Notes under the pieces: model-generated
Seen by the model: the letters and a program-made list of their open reading frames with translations, nothing else
Database searches by the model: none
Told to the model about the DNA's origin: nothing
Part shown: positions 44,867-53,908 of the stretch, piece by piece
Layout: each line of letters opens with the position of its first letter
Position numbering within the stretch: the stretch's first letter is position 1
Program-made: the position numbers and the translations under genes
Source of the DNA: an uncultured Dietzia sp.
GTDB lineage: Bacteria > Actinomycetota > Actinomycetes > Mycobacteriales > Mycobacteriaceae
Length of the DNA: 63,062 bases
Assembly: GCF_937873725.1 (NCBI RefSeq)
Contig: NZ_CALMYY010000054.1
Span: 1 to 63,062 of the forward strand
Direction: 5' to 3'

Positions 44867-46537
44867 ATGTTGGGAACGATGCTGGACACGCCCCTGCTCG
44901 TGTCGCGGATCCTCACGCACGCCGCCGAGCGCCACGGGCAGTCGACCCTCACCGGGTTCGTGGGCGACCTCCAACCCCGGACCTCGCGGTATGACGTGAT
45001 CGCCGCGCGCGCGGCCGCCACCGCCCACGCCCTCTCCGAGCTCGGGGTCACCAGGGGCGGCGTGGTGGCGGTGCTGGCGGGTAGCCGGAACGAGGTCGTC
45101 GAGGCGATGTTCGCGGTCCCGTCGATGGGGGCGGTCATCCTGCCGCTCAACATCCTCCAACCGCGTGACGTCCTCGCCTCGGCCCTGCGGGACAACCGGG
45201 TGTCCGTCCTGCTCGTCGACCCGGAGTTGATCCCGCTCGCGCTCGAGGTCACCGCCCACCTCGAGCACGTGCGCCACCTCGTCGTCGTCGACTCCGACCT
45301 GCCCCCCGCTGGCGGTGACGCGACCGGGGGCGCCTCGTCCGCGCGGATCCACGCCCTCGAGACCCTCCTCGACGGGCACCCCACCACCTACCCCTGGCCG
45401 GATCTCGACGAGCGCACCGCCGCGGCGATCGCGTACACCTCGGGCACCACCGGGACCTCCAAGGCCGTGGCCTACACCCACCGCTCCATCTGGCTGCACT
45501 CCATGCAGATGTGCATGGCCGAGAGCGCAGCCCTGACCAGCGGCGACTCCGTTCTCACGACCGTGCCGATGTTCCACGTCATGTCCTGGGGACTCCCGTA
45601 CGCCGCGTTCATGGCCGGAGCGAGCCTCATCACCGCACGCCCCCGCCCCGGACAGGCGTTGGTCACGGGCCGGGACCTGGCCGGCCTCCTGGCCACCCAC
45701 CGCCCCAACAAGATGGCCACCACCCCCGCGTCGCTCCAACGGCTGCTGCGGTGGTTGGAGAACCACCCGCAGCCGGTCGGCCACCTGGGAGAAGTGCTCG
45801 TGGGCGGTTCCGCTCTCCCCGAGGCCCTCCTCGACGCCTGGGTGGAACGCCACGGGGTGACCGTCCTGCAGGCCTACGGCCTCACCGAGTCCAGCCCGAT
45901 CGCCACGTTCGCCCGGGCCGACCCGCACTCGTCCGCGACCGAGCGGCGGGCCCAGATCCTCGGACAGGGGAGGTTCCCCGCCGGCGTCCAGGCGCGCGTG
46001 GTGGACGAGGGCAGGGTGCTGCCGGATGACGGGTGGTCGGTCGGGGAACTCCAGATCCGGGGGCCGTGGGTGACGGCGCGATATCTCGGCGACGCGGCCA
46101 CCGACCGCTTTGTCGACGGCTGGCTGCGCACCGGCGACATGGCCACCATCTCGCCGAAGGGGTATCTCGACGTGGTGGACCGGGTGGATGACATCATCGC
46201 CTCCGGCGGGGAGCTCATCTCCTCCGTCGAGCTCGAACACGCCGTGCTGACGGACGACCGGGTCGCCGACGCCGCGGTGGTCGGCGTGCCCGACGAGCGG
46301 TGGGGCAACCGGCCGCTCGTGCTGATCCAGCTCAAGTCCGGGGCCAACGCCACCGCCCGCTCCCTGTGGGAGGGCTTGCACGGGACGCTGGACCTGTGGA
46401 AACGACCGGACCACTGGGCGTTCGTCGAGGACATCCCGCGCACGTCGGTGGGCAAGTTCGACAAGCGCGAGATCCGCTCCCTCCACGCCTCCGGCGCCTA
46501 CGCGGTCACCACGATCTCGCCCGGTACCACGCGCTGA
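44867..46537 (+). CDS. AMP-forming acyl-CoA synthetase (second copy type)
   Basis: A 556-aa acyl-adenylating enzyme with P-loop YTSGTTGTSK (190-199), VLQAYGLTESSP, the hinge DVVDRVDDIIASGGE and the C-terminal Lys in RTSVGKFDKR. It belongs with the medium-chain/long-chain ligases and is clearly diverged from the ligase at 15-16.7 kb. The ATG at 44867 has GGGAGG upstream; the long upstream extension of the frame is low-complexity and not coding. It stands alone between rho and the threonine genes. Substrate unknown. Confidence 0.88.
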   Translation: MLGTMLDTPLLVSRILTHAAERHGQSTLTGFVGDLQPRTSRYDVIAARAAATAHALSELGVTRGGVVAVLAGSRNEVVEAMFAVPSMGAVILPLNILQPRDVLASALRDNRVSVLLVDPELIPLALEVTAHLEHVRHLVVVDSDLPPAGGDATGGASSARIHALETLLDGHPTTYPWPDLDERTAAAIAYTSGTTGTSKAVAYTHRSIWLHSMQMCMAESAALTSGDSVLTTVPMFHVMSWGLPYAAFMAGASLITARPRPGQALVTGRDLAGLLATHRPNKMATTPASLQRLLRWLENHPQPVGHLGEVLVGGSALPEALLDAWVERHGVTVLQAYGLTESSPIATFARADPHSSATERRAQILGQGRFPAGVQARVVDEGRVLPDDGWSVGELQIRGPWVTARYLGDAATDRFVDGWLRTGDMATISPKGYLDVVDRVDDIIASGGELISSVELEHAVLTDDRVADAAVVGVPDERWGNRPLVLIQLKSGANATARSLWEGLHGTLDLWKRPDHWAFVEDIPRTSVGKFDKREIRSLHASGAYAVTTISPGTTR

Positions 46538-46559
46538 CCGGACCGACGCGGCCCGGCCC

Positions 46560-47522
46560 TCAGGCGTCCGGGACCACCCGCGCGCCGTCGGCGATCCTCA
46601 GATCCAGGACCCTCCACCCCTGGGCTTCGGCCTCCCGACGCAGGTCGACCGGGAGCGACGCGGTGTCCAGGACCAGGACCGTGGGCCCCGCCCCGGAGAC
46701 CGTCGCCGCCAGGCCCCGCTCGCGGAGCCGTCGGATCCACTCGGTGGTGCCCACGAGCGCCGGGGCCCGGTAGCCCTGGTGCAGCCGGTCCTCGGTGGCG
46801 GCCAGCAGGAACTCGGGGTGCGACGCGAGGGCCACCGACATCAGGGCGGCCCGGCTGGCGTTGAAGGCCGCGTCCTCGTGCGGGACGGTCTCGGGGAGCA
46901 GACCCCGGGTCTGGGCCGTCGAGGACGTCTCCTCCGGCACGAGCACGGTGGCGACGATCGACGGGTCCACGTCCATCCGCACCGCGCGATACGTCACGGT
47001 CCTCGCCGAGCGCTCGGTCCACGAGACCACCACGCCCCCGAGCACGCTCGCCGCCGCGTTGTCCGGGTGTCCCTCGAACTCGCTCGCGAGCTGGACCAGG
47101 CGATCGTCGGTCAACACGCGGCCCATGAGTCCGTCCGCCGCGACCAGTCCCCCGACCGCCGCGGACGCGGACGACCCGAGTCCCCGCGAATGCGGGATCG
47201 CGTTGACACAGCTGATCCGCACACCGGGGGCACCCATCCCGCCGGCCCGCAGACCCGCCTCCACCGCCTTGGCCACCAGGTGCGACGCGTCGGTCGGCAC
47301 CTCCCCGGCGCCCTCACCCGACACCTCGAGCTCGAGCCCGGACTCGATGACCGTCACCGTGATGGTGTCGTACAGGCCGAGCGCCACGCCGAGGGCGTCG
47401 AATCCCGGACCGAGGTTGGCGCTCGACGCGGGGACCTCCACCGTGACCGCACGACCGACCGGGAGGATGCGCCCGCCGGAACTGCCGAAGACCTCGGGAC
47501 CGGATCCGTGCACCTCGCTCAC
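46560..47522 (-). CDS. thrB: Homoserine kinase
   Basis: Phosphorylates homoserine for ThrC. The 320-aa GHMP kinase has [21 protein letters not shown] at the N-terminus, the ATP loop [13 protein letters not shown] and the C-terminal motif [12 protein letters not shown]. The GTG start overlaps the thrC stop. Last gene of the argS operon; it converges on the acyl-CoA ligase at 22 bp. Confidence 0.96.
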   Translation of the reverse strand: MSEVHGSGPEVFGSSGGRILPVGRAVTVEVPASSANLGPGFDALGVALGLYDTITVTVIESGLELEVSGEGAGEVPTDASHLVAKAVEAGLRAGGMGAPGVRISCVNAIPHSRGLGSSASAAVGGLVAADGLMGRVLTDDRLVQLASEFEGHPDNAAASVLGGVVVSWTERSARTVTYRAVRMDVDPSIVATVLVPEETSSTAQTRGLLPETVPHEDAAFNASRAALMSVALASHPEFLLAATEDRLHQGYRAPALVGTTEWIRRLRERGLAATVSGAGPTVLVLDTASLPVDLRREAEAQGWRVLDLRIADGARVVPDA

Positions 47523-48601
47523 TCCAGGCCGAGCGCGCCGGCGACGGCCGACGGGTCGACGGGGATGGGCTCGACCTCGGGCATCCCCAGGAGCGCGGTG
47601 TCCGGGTCCTTGAGGCCGTTTCCGGTGACGGTGCAGACGATGGTCTGCCCCGCCTCGAGCTCCCCGTTCGAGTGGGCGTCGAGCAGCCCCGCGACCGACG
47701 CCGCCGAGGCCGGCTCCACGTACACGCCGTCCCTGCCGGCGACCATGCGGTACGCCTCGAGGATCTGCTCGTCGGTCCGCTTGCGGAAGCTCCCCCCCGA
47801 CTCGTCGCGGGCGGTCACGGCGCCGTCCCACGACGCCGGGGATCCGATCCGGATGGCCGTCGCGATGGTCTCCGGGTTCTTGACCGGGGCGCCGTCGACG
47901 AGGGGTGCCGCGCCGGCCGCCTGGACTCCCATCATCCGCGGCCGCGCCGCGATGATCCCGTCCGCGTGGTACTCGCTGTACCCCTTCCAGTACGCGGTGA
48001 TGTTGCCCGCGTTGCCGACCGGGAGGAAATGGAGGTCGGGGGCCCGTCCCAGCACGTCGACGATCTCGAACGCGGCGGTCTTCTGGCCCTCGATCCGCAC
48101 CGGGTTGACCGAGTTGACCAGCCCGATCTCCGCATAGGTCGCGGTGGTCTTGCGCGCCAGTTCCAGGCAGTCGTCGAAGTTGCCGTCGACCTGGATGATC
48201 GTGGCACCGTGCATGACCGCCTGCGCCAGCTTCCCGGCGGCGATCTTGCCCTGCGGGATCAGCACCGCGCAGCCCATCCGGGCACGCGTGGCGTATGCCG
48301 CCGCGGACGCCGACGTGTTGCCCGTCGAGGCACACAGCACGGCCCTCTGGCCCCGCGCCTTGGCGTCGGTCACGGCCATGGTCATCCCGCGGTCCTTGAA
48401 GGACCCGGTCGGGTTCAGCCCCTCGACCTTCAGGTACACCTCGCACCCGGTCAGCTCGGAGAGGTACGTCGCCGGGAGGAGAGGCGTCGCGCCCTCGAAG
48501 AGGGTGACGGGCTCCCAGTCCGGGCCGATCGGGAGCCGGTCGCGGTACGCCTCGATGAGGCCCGGCCAGCGGGTGTGTACGGGCTTGTGGGTGGTGTTCA
48601 T
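47519..48601 (-). CDS. thrC: Threonine synthase
   Basis: PLP enzyme converting O-phosphohomoserine to threonine. The 360-aa product has the PLP Lys69 in [11 protein letters not shown] and the phosphate-binding loop [11 protein letters not shown] overlaps the hom stop. The short form without an N-terminal extension is typical here. Confidence 0.97.
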   Translation of the reverse strand: MNTTHKPVHTRWPGLIEAYRDRLPIGPDWEPVTLFEGATPLLPATYLSELTGCEVYLKVEGLNPTGSFKDRGMTMAVTDAKARGQRAVLCASTGNTSASAAAYATRARMGCAVLIPQGKIAAGKLAQAVMHGATIIQVDGNFDDCLELARKTTATYAEIGLVNSVNPVRIEGQKTAAFEIVDVLGRAPDLHFLPVGNAGNITAYWKGYSEYHADGIIAARPRMMGVQAAGAAPLVDGAPVKNPETIATAIRIGSPASWDGAVTARDESGGSFRKRTDEQILEAYRMVAGRDGVYVEPASAASVAGLLDAHSNGELEAGQTIVCTVTGNGLKDPDTALLGMPEVEPIPVDPSAVAGALGLE

Positions 48602-49950
48602 TCGGTGTCCACTCCCTCGAGTCGGATGACGCTGGTGATGACCGTGACCGCGTCCTGGTCGGAGAGCGCGGCGACGGTGTCGGCGAGCGCGCGCTCGGAG
48701 GCCCTGTGGGTCAGGACGGTGAGTTCGGCGGTGGGCTCGGAATCGTCGACCTCGGCCTCGGGCACCTCGACCTCGGTCTGGCGGACCTGCGCGATCGATA
48801 CGCCGTGGCGCGAGAACTCGGCCGCCACCAGTGCCAGGACACCGGGCTTGTCGGCCACGCGCATCCGCACGTGGTAGCGGGTGGAGACCTCGTCCATCGA
48901 GGCCACGGGCAGGGCCGCGTAGGTGGATTCGCCGGGGGCTCGACCCGAGTCCACCTTGTTGCGTGCGGCGGCGACCATGTCACCGAGGACGGCCGACGCG
49001 GTCGGGGCCCCGCCGGCACCCTGTCCGTAGAACATCAGCCGGCCGGCCGCCTGGGCCTCGACCACCACCGCGTTGAAGGCTCCGTTGACCGTGGCGAGCG
49101 GATGGTCGTCGGGCAGCAGCGCCGGGTACACGCGCGCGGACACCGCCTCGGTCCCGTCCGCCCGGCGCAGCTTCTCGCAGATCGCGAGGAGCTTGATCGT
49201 GCAGTCCATGTCCCGGGCCGAGGCGAAGTCGTCGGGGGAGATCCGGGAGATCCCCTCCCGGTAGACGTCCCCGGCGGTGACCCGGCTGTGGAAGGCGATC
49301 GAGGCGAGGATCGCGGCCTTGGCCGCCGCGTCGTAACCCTCCACGTCCGCGGTCGGGTCGGCCTCGGCGTACCCCAGCCGGGACGCCTCCGCGAGGGTCT
49401 CCGAGTAGTCGGCGCCCGTGGATCCCATCTCCGAGAGGATGTAGTTGGTGGTGCCGTTGACGATGCCCAGGACCCGCTCGACCTGGTCACCCGCCATGGA
49501 TCGCCGCAGGGGTCCGATCACGGGGATAGCGCCGGCCACGGCCGCCTCGAAGTACAGGTCGGTCCGGGTGGAGTCCGCCGCCTCGGCGAGCTCGTCCGTG
49601 TACTCCGCCAGCAGCGCCTTGTTGGCCGTGACCACGGCCTTGCCGTGGCGCAGCGCCTCCAACAGGAGTGGGCGGGGCACGTCGATGCCGCCCATGAGTT
49701 CGACGACCACGTCGACGTCCTCACGGGACACGAGCGAGGCCGGGTCGGCCGTGAGGAGATCCGGATCCACGCCCCTGTCCCGTGTCAGATCGCGGACCGC
49801 GACGCCGCGCAGGGCCAGCGGGGCGCCGATGCGGGAGGCGAGCGCCTCCGCGTTCTCCGTCATGTAGCGGATGACCTCGGTGCCGACGGTGCCCATCCCG
49901 AGCACCGCCACCCCCACGGGTCGCACGCCAGACGCCGTTGCGTCGCTCAC
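48598..49950 (-). CDS. hom: Homoserine dehydrogenase
   Basis: Reduces aspartate semialdehyde to homoserine. The 450-aa product has [14 protein letters not shown] (NAD(P) loop), the catalytic region with [14 protein letters not shown], and a C-terminal ACT domain (about 360-440) that provides threonine feedback inhibition. The GTG start overlaps the lysA stop. Confidence 0.97.
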   Translation of the reverse strand: MSDATASGVRPVGVAVLGMGTVGTEVIRYMTENAEALASRIGAPLALRGVAVRDLTRDRGVDPDLLTADPASLVSREDVDVVVELMGGIDVPRPLLLEALRHGKAVVTANKALLAEYTDELAEAADSTRTDLYFEAAVAGAIPVIGPLRRSMAGDQVERVLGIVNGTTNYILSEMGSTGADYSETLAEASRLGYAEADPTADVEGYDAAAKAAILASIAFHSRVTAGDVYREGISRISPDDFASARDMDCTIKLLAICEKLRRADGTEAVSARVYPALLPDDHPLATVNGAFNAVVVEAQAAGRLMFYGQGAGGAPTASAVLGDMVAAARNKVDSGRAPGESTYAALPVASMDEVSTRYHVRMRVADKPGVLALVAAEFSRHGVSIAQVRQTEVEVPEAEVDDSEPTAELTVLTHRASERALADTVAALSDQDAVTVITSVIRLEGVDTE

Positions 49951-51365
49951 TGTCCCACCTCCAGGCTCGTCAGATCGTCCAGGGTTTCACGGCGGAGCAC
50001 CAGGCGTGCCCGTCCGTCGCGGACCGCCACCACCGCGGGGCGCCCGATGAGGTTGTAGCGGCTCGACATGGAGTAGCAGTACGCCCCCGTGGCCGCCACG
50101 GCGACCAGGTCACCCGTGCCCACGTCCGCGGGCATCCAGAGGTCACGCACCACCACGTCCCCGCTCTCGCAGTGCTTGCCCACGAGCCTCGCGACGACGG
50201 CCTCCGCGTCGGAGATACGGCCCACCAGTCGGGCGTCGTAGACGGCGTCGTAGAGCGCGGTCCTGATGTTGTCGCTCATCCCGCCGTCGACGCTGATGTA
50301 GCGGCGGCTCTCACCGCCCGCGAGCTCGACGTCCTTGACCACGCCGACCTCGTAGAGGGTGACCGTGCCGGGTCCCGCGATCGCGCGACCCGGTTCCACC
50401 ACCAGGGTCGGAGGGGCGAGCCCGACGTCGCGGGCGAACCCGTCGACGATGTCCGTCAGCGCCGCGGCCAGCTGCGCGACCGGCGGCGGGTCGTCGGACG
50501 GGACGTAGCTGATGCCCAGACCGCCGCCGAGGTCCAGGTGGTCCAGCTGGGCGGTGCGTTCGACACCGAACTCGTCGACGATGTCGCGGAGGAGGCCGAT
50601 CACCCGGCGGGCCGCGAGTTCGAACCCGTCGACGTCGAAGATCTGCGAACCGATGTGGCTGTGCAGGCCGGTGAGTCGGATGTGCGAGGCCTCGAACACC
50701 GCGCCGACGGCGTCCATCGCCGCGCCGCCCGCCAGCGAGAACCCGAACTTCTGATCCTCGTGAGCCGTGGCGATGAACTCGTGGGTGTGCGCCTCCACGC
50801 CCACGGTCACCCGGATGAAGACGTCCTGGACCACACCCTCGTCGGCGGCGATGCCGTCGAGGAGCGCGATCTCCGACATCGAGTCGAGCACCACGTGGCC
50901 GACACCGCTACGCACCGCGAGCCTGAGCTCCTCGGCCGACTTGTTGTTGCCGTGCATGGTGATCCGCTCGGCGGGAAAGTCCGCGCGCAGCGCCACCGCG
51001 AGCTCGCCGCCCGAGGCGACGTCCAGGCTCAGTCCCTCCTGCGCGACCCAGCGTGCGACCTCGGTGCACAGGAACGCCTTGGAGGCGTAGTGGACCCTGT
51101 CGGCGCCCCCGAAGGCCCGGGCCATCTCGCGGCAGCGGGAGCGGAAGTCGTCCTCGTCGATCACGAACAGCGGGGTTCCGAACTCGGCGGCCAGGTCATC
51201 CGCAGCGACCCCCGCGAACTCCACCACCCCGTCCACGCGCCTGCCCGCTCCTCGCGGCCACACGGCGGGGTCCAGGGCCATCACGTCCGCCGCGGTACCG
51301 GGCCGCTCGCCGATCCCCGGGGCGTGGGGGAACTCGTGCCGGGACCCGGCCGGATGCGCGCTCAC
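49947..51365 (-). CDS. lysA: Diaminopimelate decarboxylase
   Basis: Last step of lysine synthesis. The 472-aa fold-III PLP enzyme has Lys96 in [18 protein letters not shown], a glycine-rich loop GGGLGISY and the dimer-site segment CESGDVV. The GTG start overlaps the argS stop. Its product lysine and the peptidoglycan precursor DAP tie it to the cell wall. Confidence 0.97.
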   Translation of the reverse strand: MSAHPAGSRHEFPHAPGIGERPGTAADVMALDPAVWPRGAGRRVDGVVEFAGVAADDLAAEFGTPLFVIDEDDFRSRCREMARAFGGADRVHYASKAFLCTEVARWVAQEGLSLDVASGGELAVALRADFPAERITMHGNNKSAEELRLAVRSGVGHVVLDSMSEIALLDGIAADEGVVQDVFIRVTVGVEAHTHEFIATAHEDQKFGFSLAGGAAMDAVGAVFEASHIRLTGLHSHIGSQIFDVDGFELAARRVIGLLRDIVDEFGVERTAQLDHLDLGGGLGISYVPSDDPPPVAQLAAALTDIVDGFARDVGLAPPTLVVEPGRAIAGPGTVTLYEVGVVKDVELAGGESRRYISVDGGMSDNIRTALYDAVYDARLVGRISDAEAVVARLVGKHCESGDVVVRDLWMPADVGTGDLVAVAATGAYCYSMSSRYNLIGRPAVVAVRDGRARLVLRRETLDDLTSLEVGQ

Positions 51366-53014
51366 ATCTTCTCCGGTGCGCTGACGCCGATCAGGCGCAG
51401 GCCGTTGGCGAGCGTCTGCCTGGTCGCCGAGCTCAGCGCCAGCCGGGCGGCGTGCAGCGGCCCCGCCTCCTCGTCACCCATGGGCAGAACTCGACAGGTG
51501 TCGTAGAAGCGGTGGTAGGCGGCGGCGAGCTCCTCGAGATACCGTGCGACACGGTGCGGCTCGCGGAGATCGGCGGCGCTGGCCACGATCTGGGGGAACT
51601 CGCCGATCGTCCTGATGAGCGCACCCTCGCGGTCCTCGACCAGCAGGGAGAGGTCGGCGGCCTCCGTGGTGACGCCCAGGTCCGCGGCGTTGCGCGCGAG
51701 CGAACACAGCCGCGCATGGGCGTACTGGACGTAGAAGACCGGGTTGTCGTTGGTCGCCGAGGTCCACAGCTGGAGGTCGATGTCCATGGTCTGGTCCACC
51801 GAGGAGCGGATGAGCGCATACCGCGCTGCGTCGACACCGATCGCGTCCACCAGGTCGTCCAACGTGATGACGGTGCCGGCGCGCTTGCTCATCTTGACCG
51901 GGACACCGTCGCGCACGAGGCTGACCATCTGCCCGATCAGCACCTCGATCGTCGCCGGATCGTCGCCCAGGGCCGCCGCGGCCGCCTTGAGCCGGGCGAT
52001 GTACCCGTGATGGTCCGCCCCGAGCATGTAGATGCACAGGTCGAATCCGCGTTCCCGCTTGTCCAGGAAGTACGCGATGTCCCCCGCGATGTACGCGGCG
52101 TTGCCGTCGGACTTGAGGACAACCCGGTCCTTGTCGTCACCGAAGGCGGTCGAGCGCAGCCACCACGCACCCTCGGACTCGTACAGGTTGCCGTTGTCCT
52201 TGAGCGTCTGGACCGCGCGGTCCACCGCCCCGGAGGTGAACATCGAGTTCTCGTGGGTGTAGACGTCGAAGACCGTCCCGAACTCCGCGAGCGAGGCCTT
52301 GATGTGGGAGAACATCATGTCGACGCCCGCCGCGCGGAAGGTCTCGAGCCCGTCCTCCCGCGTCTCCTCGAGGACACCGGGGTGCGCGGCCACCACTCGG
52401 GCCGCGATCTCCTCGATGTACGCCCCCGCGTACCCGTCCTCCGGGGTCGCCTCACCGCGGGCGGCGGCGGCGAGCGACCGGCTGAACCGGTCGATCTGGG
52501 CGCCGTGGTCGTTGAAGTAGTACTCGCGGGTCACCTCCGCGCCCGAGGCCTCGAGGACGCGACCGAGCGCGTCACCGACCGCCGCCCAACGGGTGCCGCC
52601 GAGGTGGATCGGACCCGTGGGGTTGGCCGACACGAACTCCAGGTTCACCCGCCGGCCGGCCATGGCGCCGCCGTTGCCGAACGCATTTCCCTGCTCGATG
52701 ACGGTGGCGACGAGCGATCCCTGCGCACCCGACTCGAGTCGGATGTTGAGGAAGCCGGGGCCGGCGATCTCCGCCGAGGCCACGCCGGGATCCGACACGA
52801 GCGCGGTGGCCAGGTCCTGCGCGAGGTCCCGGGGTGCCACCCCGATCTTCTTGGCCAACTGGAGCGCGATGTTGGTCGCGTAGTCGCCGTGCTCGGGGTT
52901 GCGGGGCCGTTCCACCGTCACCGTCTCCGGCACGACCGAGGTGTCGGCTCCGCGTTCGGCGAGAACGTCGATGAGTGCGGCACGGATGACGGCGGCGAGG
53001 TCAGCGGGAGTCAC
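51362..53014 (-). CDS. argS: Arginyl-tRNA synthetase
   Basis: Charges tRNA-Arg. The 550-aa class I enzyme has an N-terminal Add-1 domain, HIGH-like PIHLGG (in [13 protein letters not shown]), a KMSKRAG loop and a C-terminal anticodon-binding domain with DALRY/DALVL-like helices. The GTG start is preceded by AGGAAG; TAGGAT lies 8 nt upstream, so a leaderless transcript is also possible. It heads a five-gene run argS-lysA-hom-thrC-thrB with every junction overlapping by 4 bp. Confidence 0.97.
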   Translation of the reverse strand: MTPADLAAVIRAALIDVLAERGADTSVVPETVTVERPRNPEHGDYATNIALQLAKKIGVAPRDLAQDLATALVSDPGVASAEIAGPGFLNIRLESGAQGSLVATVIEQGNAFGNGGAMAGRRVNLEFVSANPTGPIHLGGTRWAAVGDALGRVLEASGAEVTREYYFNDHGAQIDRFSRSLAAAARGEATPEDGYAGAYIEEIAARVVAAHPGVLEETREDGLETFRAAGVDMMFSHIKASLAEFGTVFDVYTHENSMFTSGAVDRAVQTLKDNGNLYESEGAWWLRSTAFGDDKDRVVLKSDGNAAYIAGDIAYFLDKRERGFDLCIYMLGADHHGYIARLKAAAAALGDDPATIEVLIGQMVSLVRDGVPVKMSKRAGTVITLDDLVDAIGVDAARYALIRSSVDQTMDIDLQLWTSATNDNPVFYVQYAHARLCSLARNAADLGVTTEAADLSLLVEDREGALIRTIGEFPQIVASAADLREPHRVARYLEELAAAYHRFYDTCRVLPMGDEEAGPLHAARLALSSATRQTLANGLRLIGVSAPEKM

Positions 53015-53022
53015 GTCTTCCT

Positions 53023-53028
53023 ATCCTA
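53023..53028 (-). promoter_or_regulatory. -10 element of the argS operon
   Basis: Minus-strand TAGGAT sits 8 nt before the argS GTG. It is compatible with a leaderless mRNA. No T-box or leader peptide fits in the interval. Confidence 0.4.
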
Positions 53029-53202
53029 GGTGTCCGCACGTCGACAGGGGAATCGGCGGCCGCCGGGACCCGGCCTGTCGGGACCGCGCGGGGCCGATGC
53101 GGTTCCGCCTCCCGGCCGGTGCTACGATCGGTCTCGCCGTTGGGCAGGGTGATCCCACGATCGCCACGCCCGGACGGCCTCCGGTCTTCGGACCGGTATC
53201 CC

Positions 53203-53278
53203 GCCCTCGTAGCTCAGGGGATAGAGCGTTGGTTTCCGGTACCAAAGGTCAGGGGTTCGATTCCCTTCGGGGGCACCA
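53203..53278 (+). tRNA. tRNA-Arg (anticodon CCG)
   Basis: A 76-nt cloverleaf folds with acceptor GCCCTCG/CGGGGGC, D-arm GCTC/GAGC, anticodon stem TTGGT/ACCAA, T-arm AGGGG/CCCTT, and an encoded CCA after discriminator A. The anticodon is CCG (53236-53238), reading CGG. It is divergent from argS, whose enzyme charges it. Confidence 0.95.
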
Positions 53279-53280
53279 CA

Positions 53281-53318
53281 CGGGAAGGGCCCGGGCTCAC
53301 CAGCCCGGGCCCTTCCCG
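53281..53318. terminator. Strong terminator after tRNA-Arg
   Basis: Perfect 17-bp stem (CGGGAAGGGCCCGGGCT and its complement) with a CACC loop, beginning 3 nt after the tRNA CCA and followed by TTTCCCGTTT. Being symmetric, it could also serve the marR gene ending at 53371 on the other strand. Confidence 0.9.
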
Positions 53319-53370
53319 TTTCCCGTTTCCCGCTGAGAGCGCGAGCCCGGGACTCGCCGAGCCCCGGTGA

Positions 53371-53850
53371 TCAGCTGGGCAGGGTGATCTTGTCGACTTC
53401 CCCGATCCGGGAGACCACCCGGTCGTAGATGTCGGTGAGCTGGCGGATCTCCTCCTCCGTCACGACGTCGACGAAGAGCTCACGGACCTTCTCAACGTGC
53501 TTCGGGGCCACCCGGGCGATCGCGTCGGCACCCTCCGCGGTGAGGGTGACGATCGTGCCACGCCCGTCTTCCGCGCACTCGCCCTTCGAGACCAGACCCC
53601 GGCCCTCCATACGCCGGACCTGATGGGACACGCGGCTTCGATCCCAGCCGAGGACCGCGCCTAGATCGCGGGCACGCAGGCCCCGCCCGTCGGTCTCGCT
53701 GAGGCTGACCAGAACCGAGTAGTCGGATTGCGACATCGACGCGTCCCGCTGGAGCTGCCTCTCGATCGCGAGCTCGAGGAGCTGATTGACATCCCTGTAC
53801 CGGCGCCACATGCGCTGCTCTTCTTCGCTCAACCAGCGTGTATCGCTCAT
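53371..53850 (-). CDS. MarR-family transcriptional regulator
   Basis: A 159-aa winged-helix protein with N-terminal dimerisation helices. The recognition helix is in VLGWDRSRVSHQVRRMEGRGLV and the wing follows in CAEDGRGTIVTLTAEG. Such proteins are usually ligand-responsive repressors. The ATG at 53850 lies 6 nt after TGTAAT, a fair leaderless arrangement. It is oriented like the SbcC-like gene and lies just downstream of it (58 bp). Its ligand and targets are unknown. Confidence 0.85.
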   Translation of the reverse strand: MSDTRWLSEEEQRMWRRYRDVNQLLELAIERQLQRDASMSQSDYSVLVSLSETDGRGLRARDLGAVLGWDRSRVSHQVRRMEGRGLVSKGECAEDGRGTIVTLTAEGADAIARVAPKHVEKVRELFVDVVTEEEIRQLTDIYDRVVSRIGEVDKITLPS

Positions 53851-53856
53851 GGGCCT

Positions 53857-53862
53857 ATTACA
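53857..53862 (-). promoter_or_regulatory. Candidate -10 for leaderless marR mRNA
   Basis: Minus-strand TGTAAT with 6 nt to the ATG. It deviates from TANNNT at the second base. Confidence 0.35.
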
Positions 53863-53908
53863 GCACGGAATGTGAACCGCTCTTTCATCAGGCGACCTCC
53901 GCGCATTC

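Noticed and set aside
53015..53202. T-box or leader-peptide attenuator for the argS-threonine operon
   Set aside because: The argS -10 lies 8 nt before its start codon, leaving no leader; no specifier or antiterminator fold is seen.
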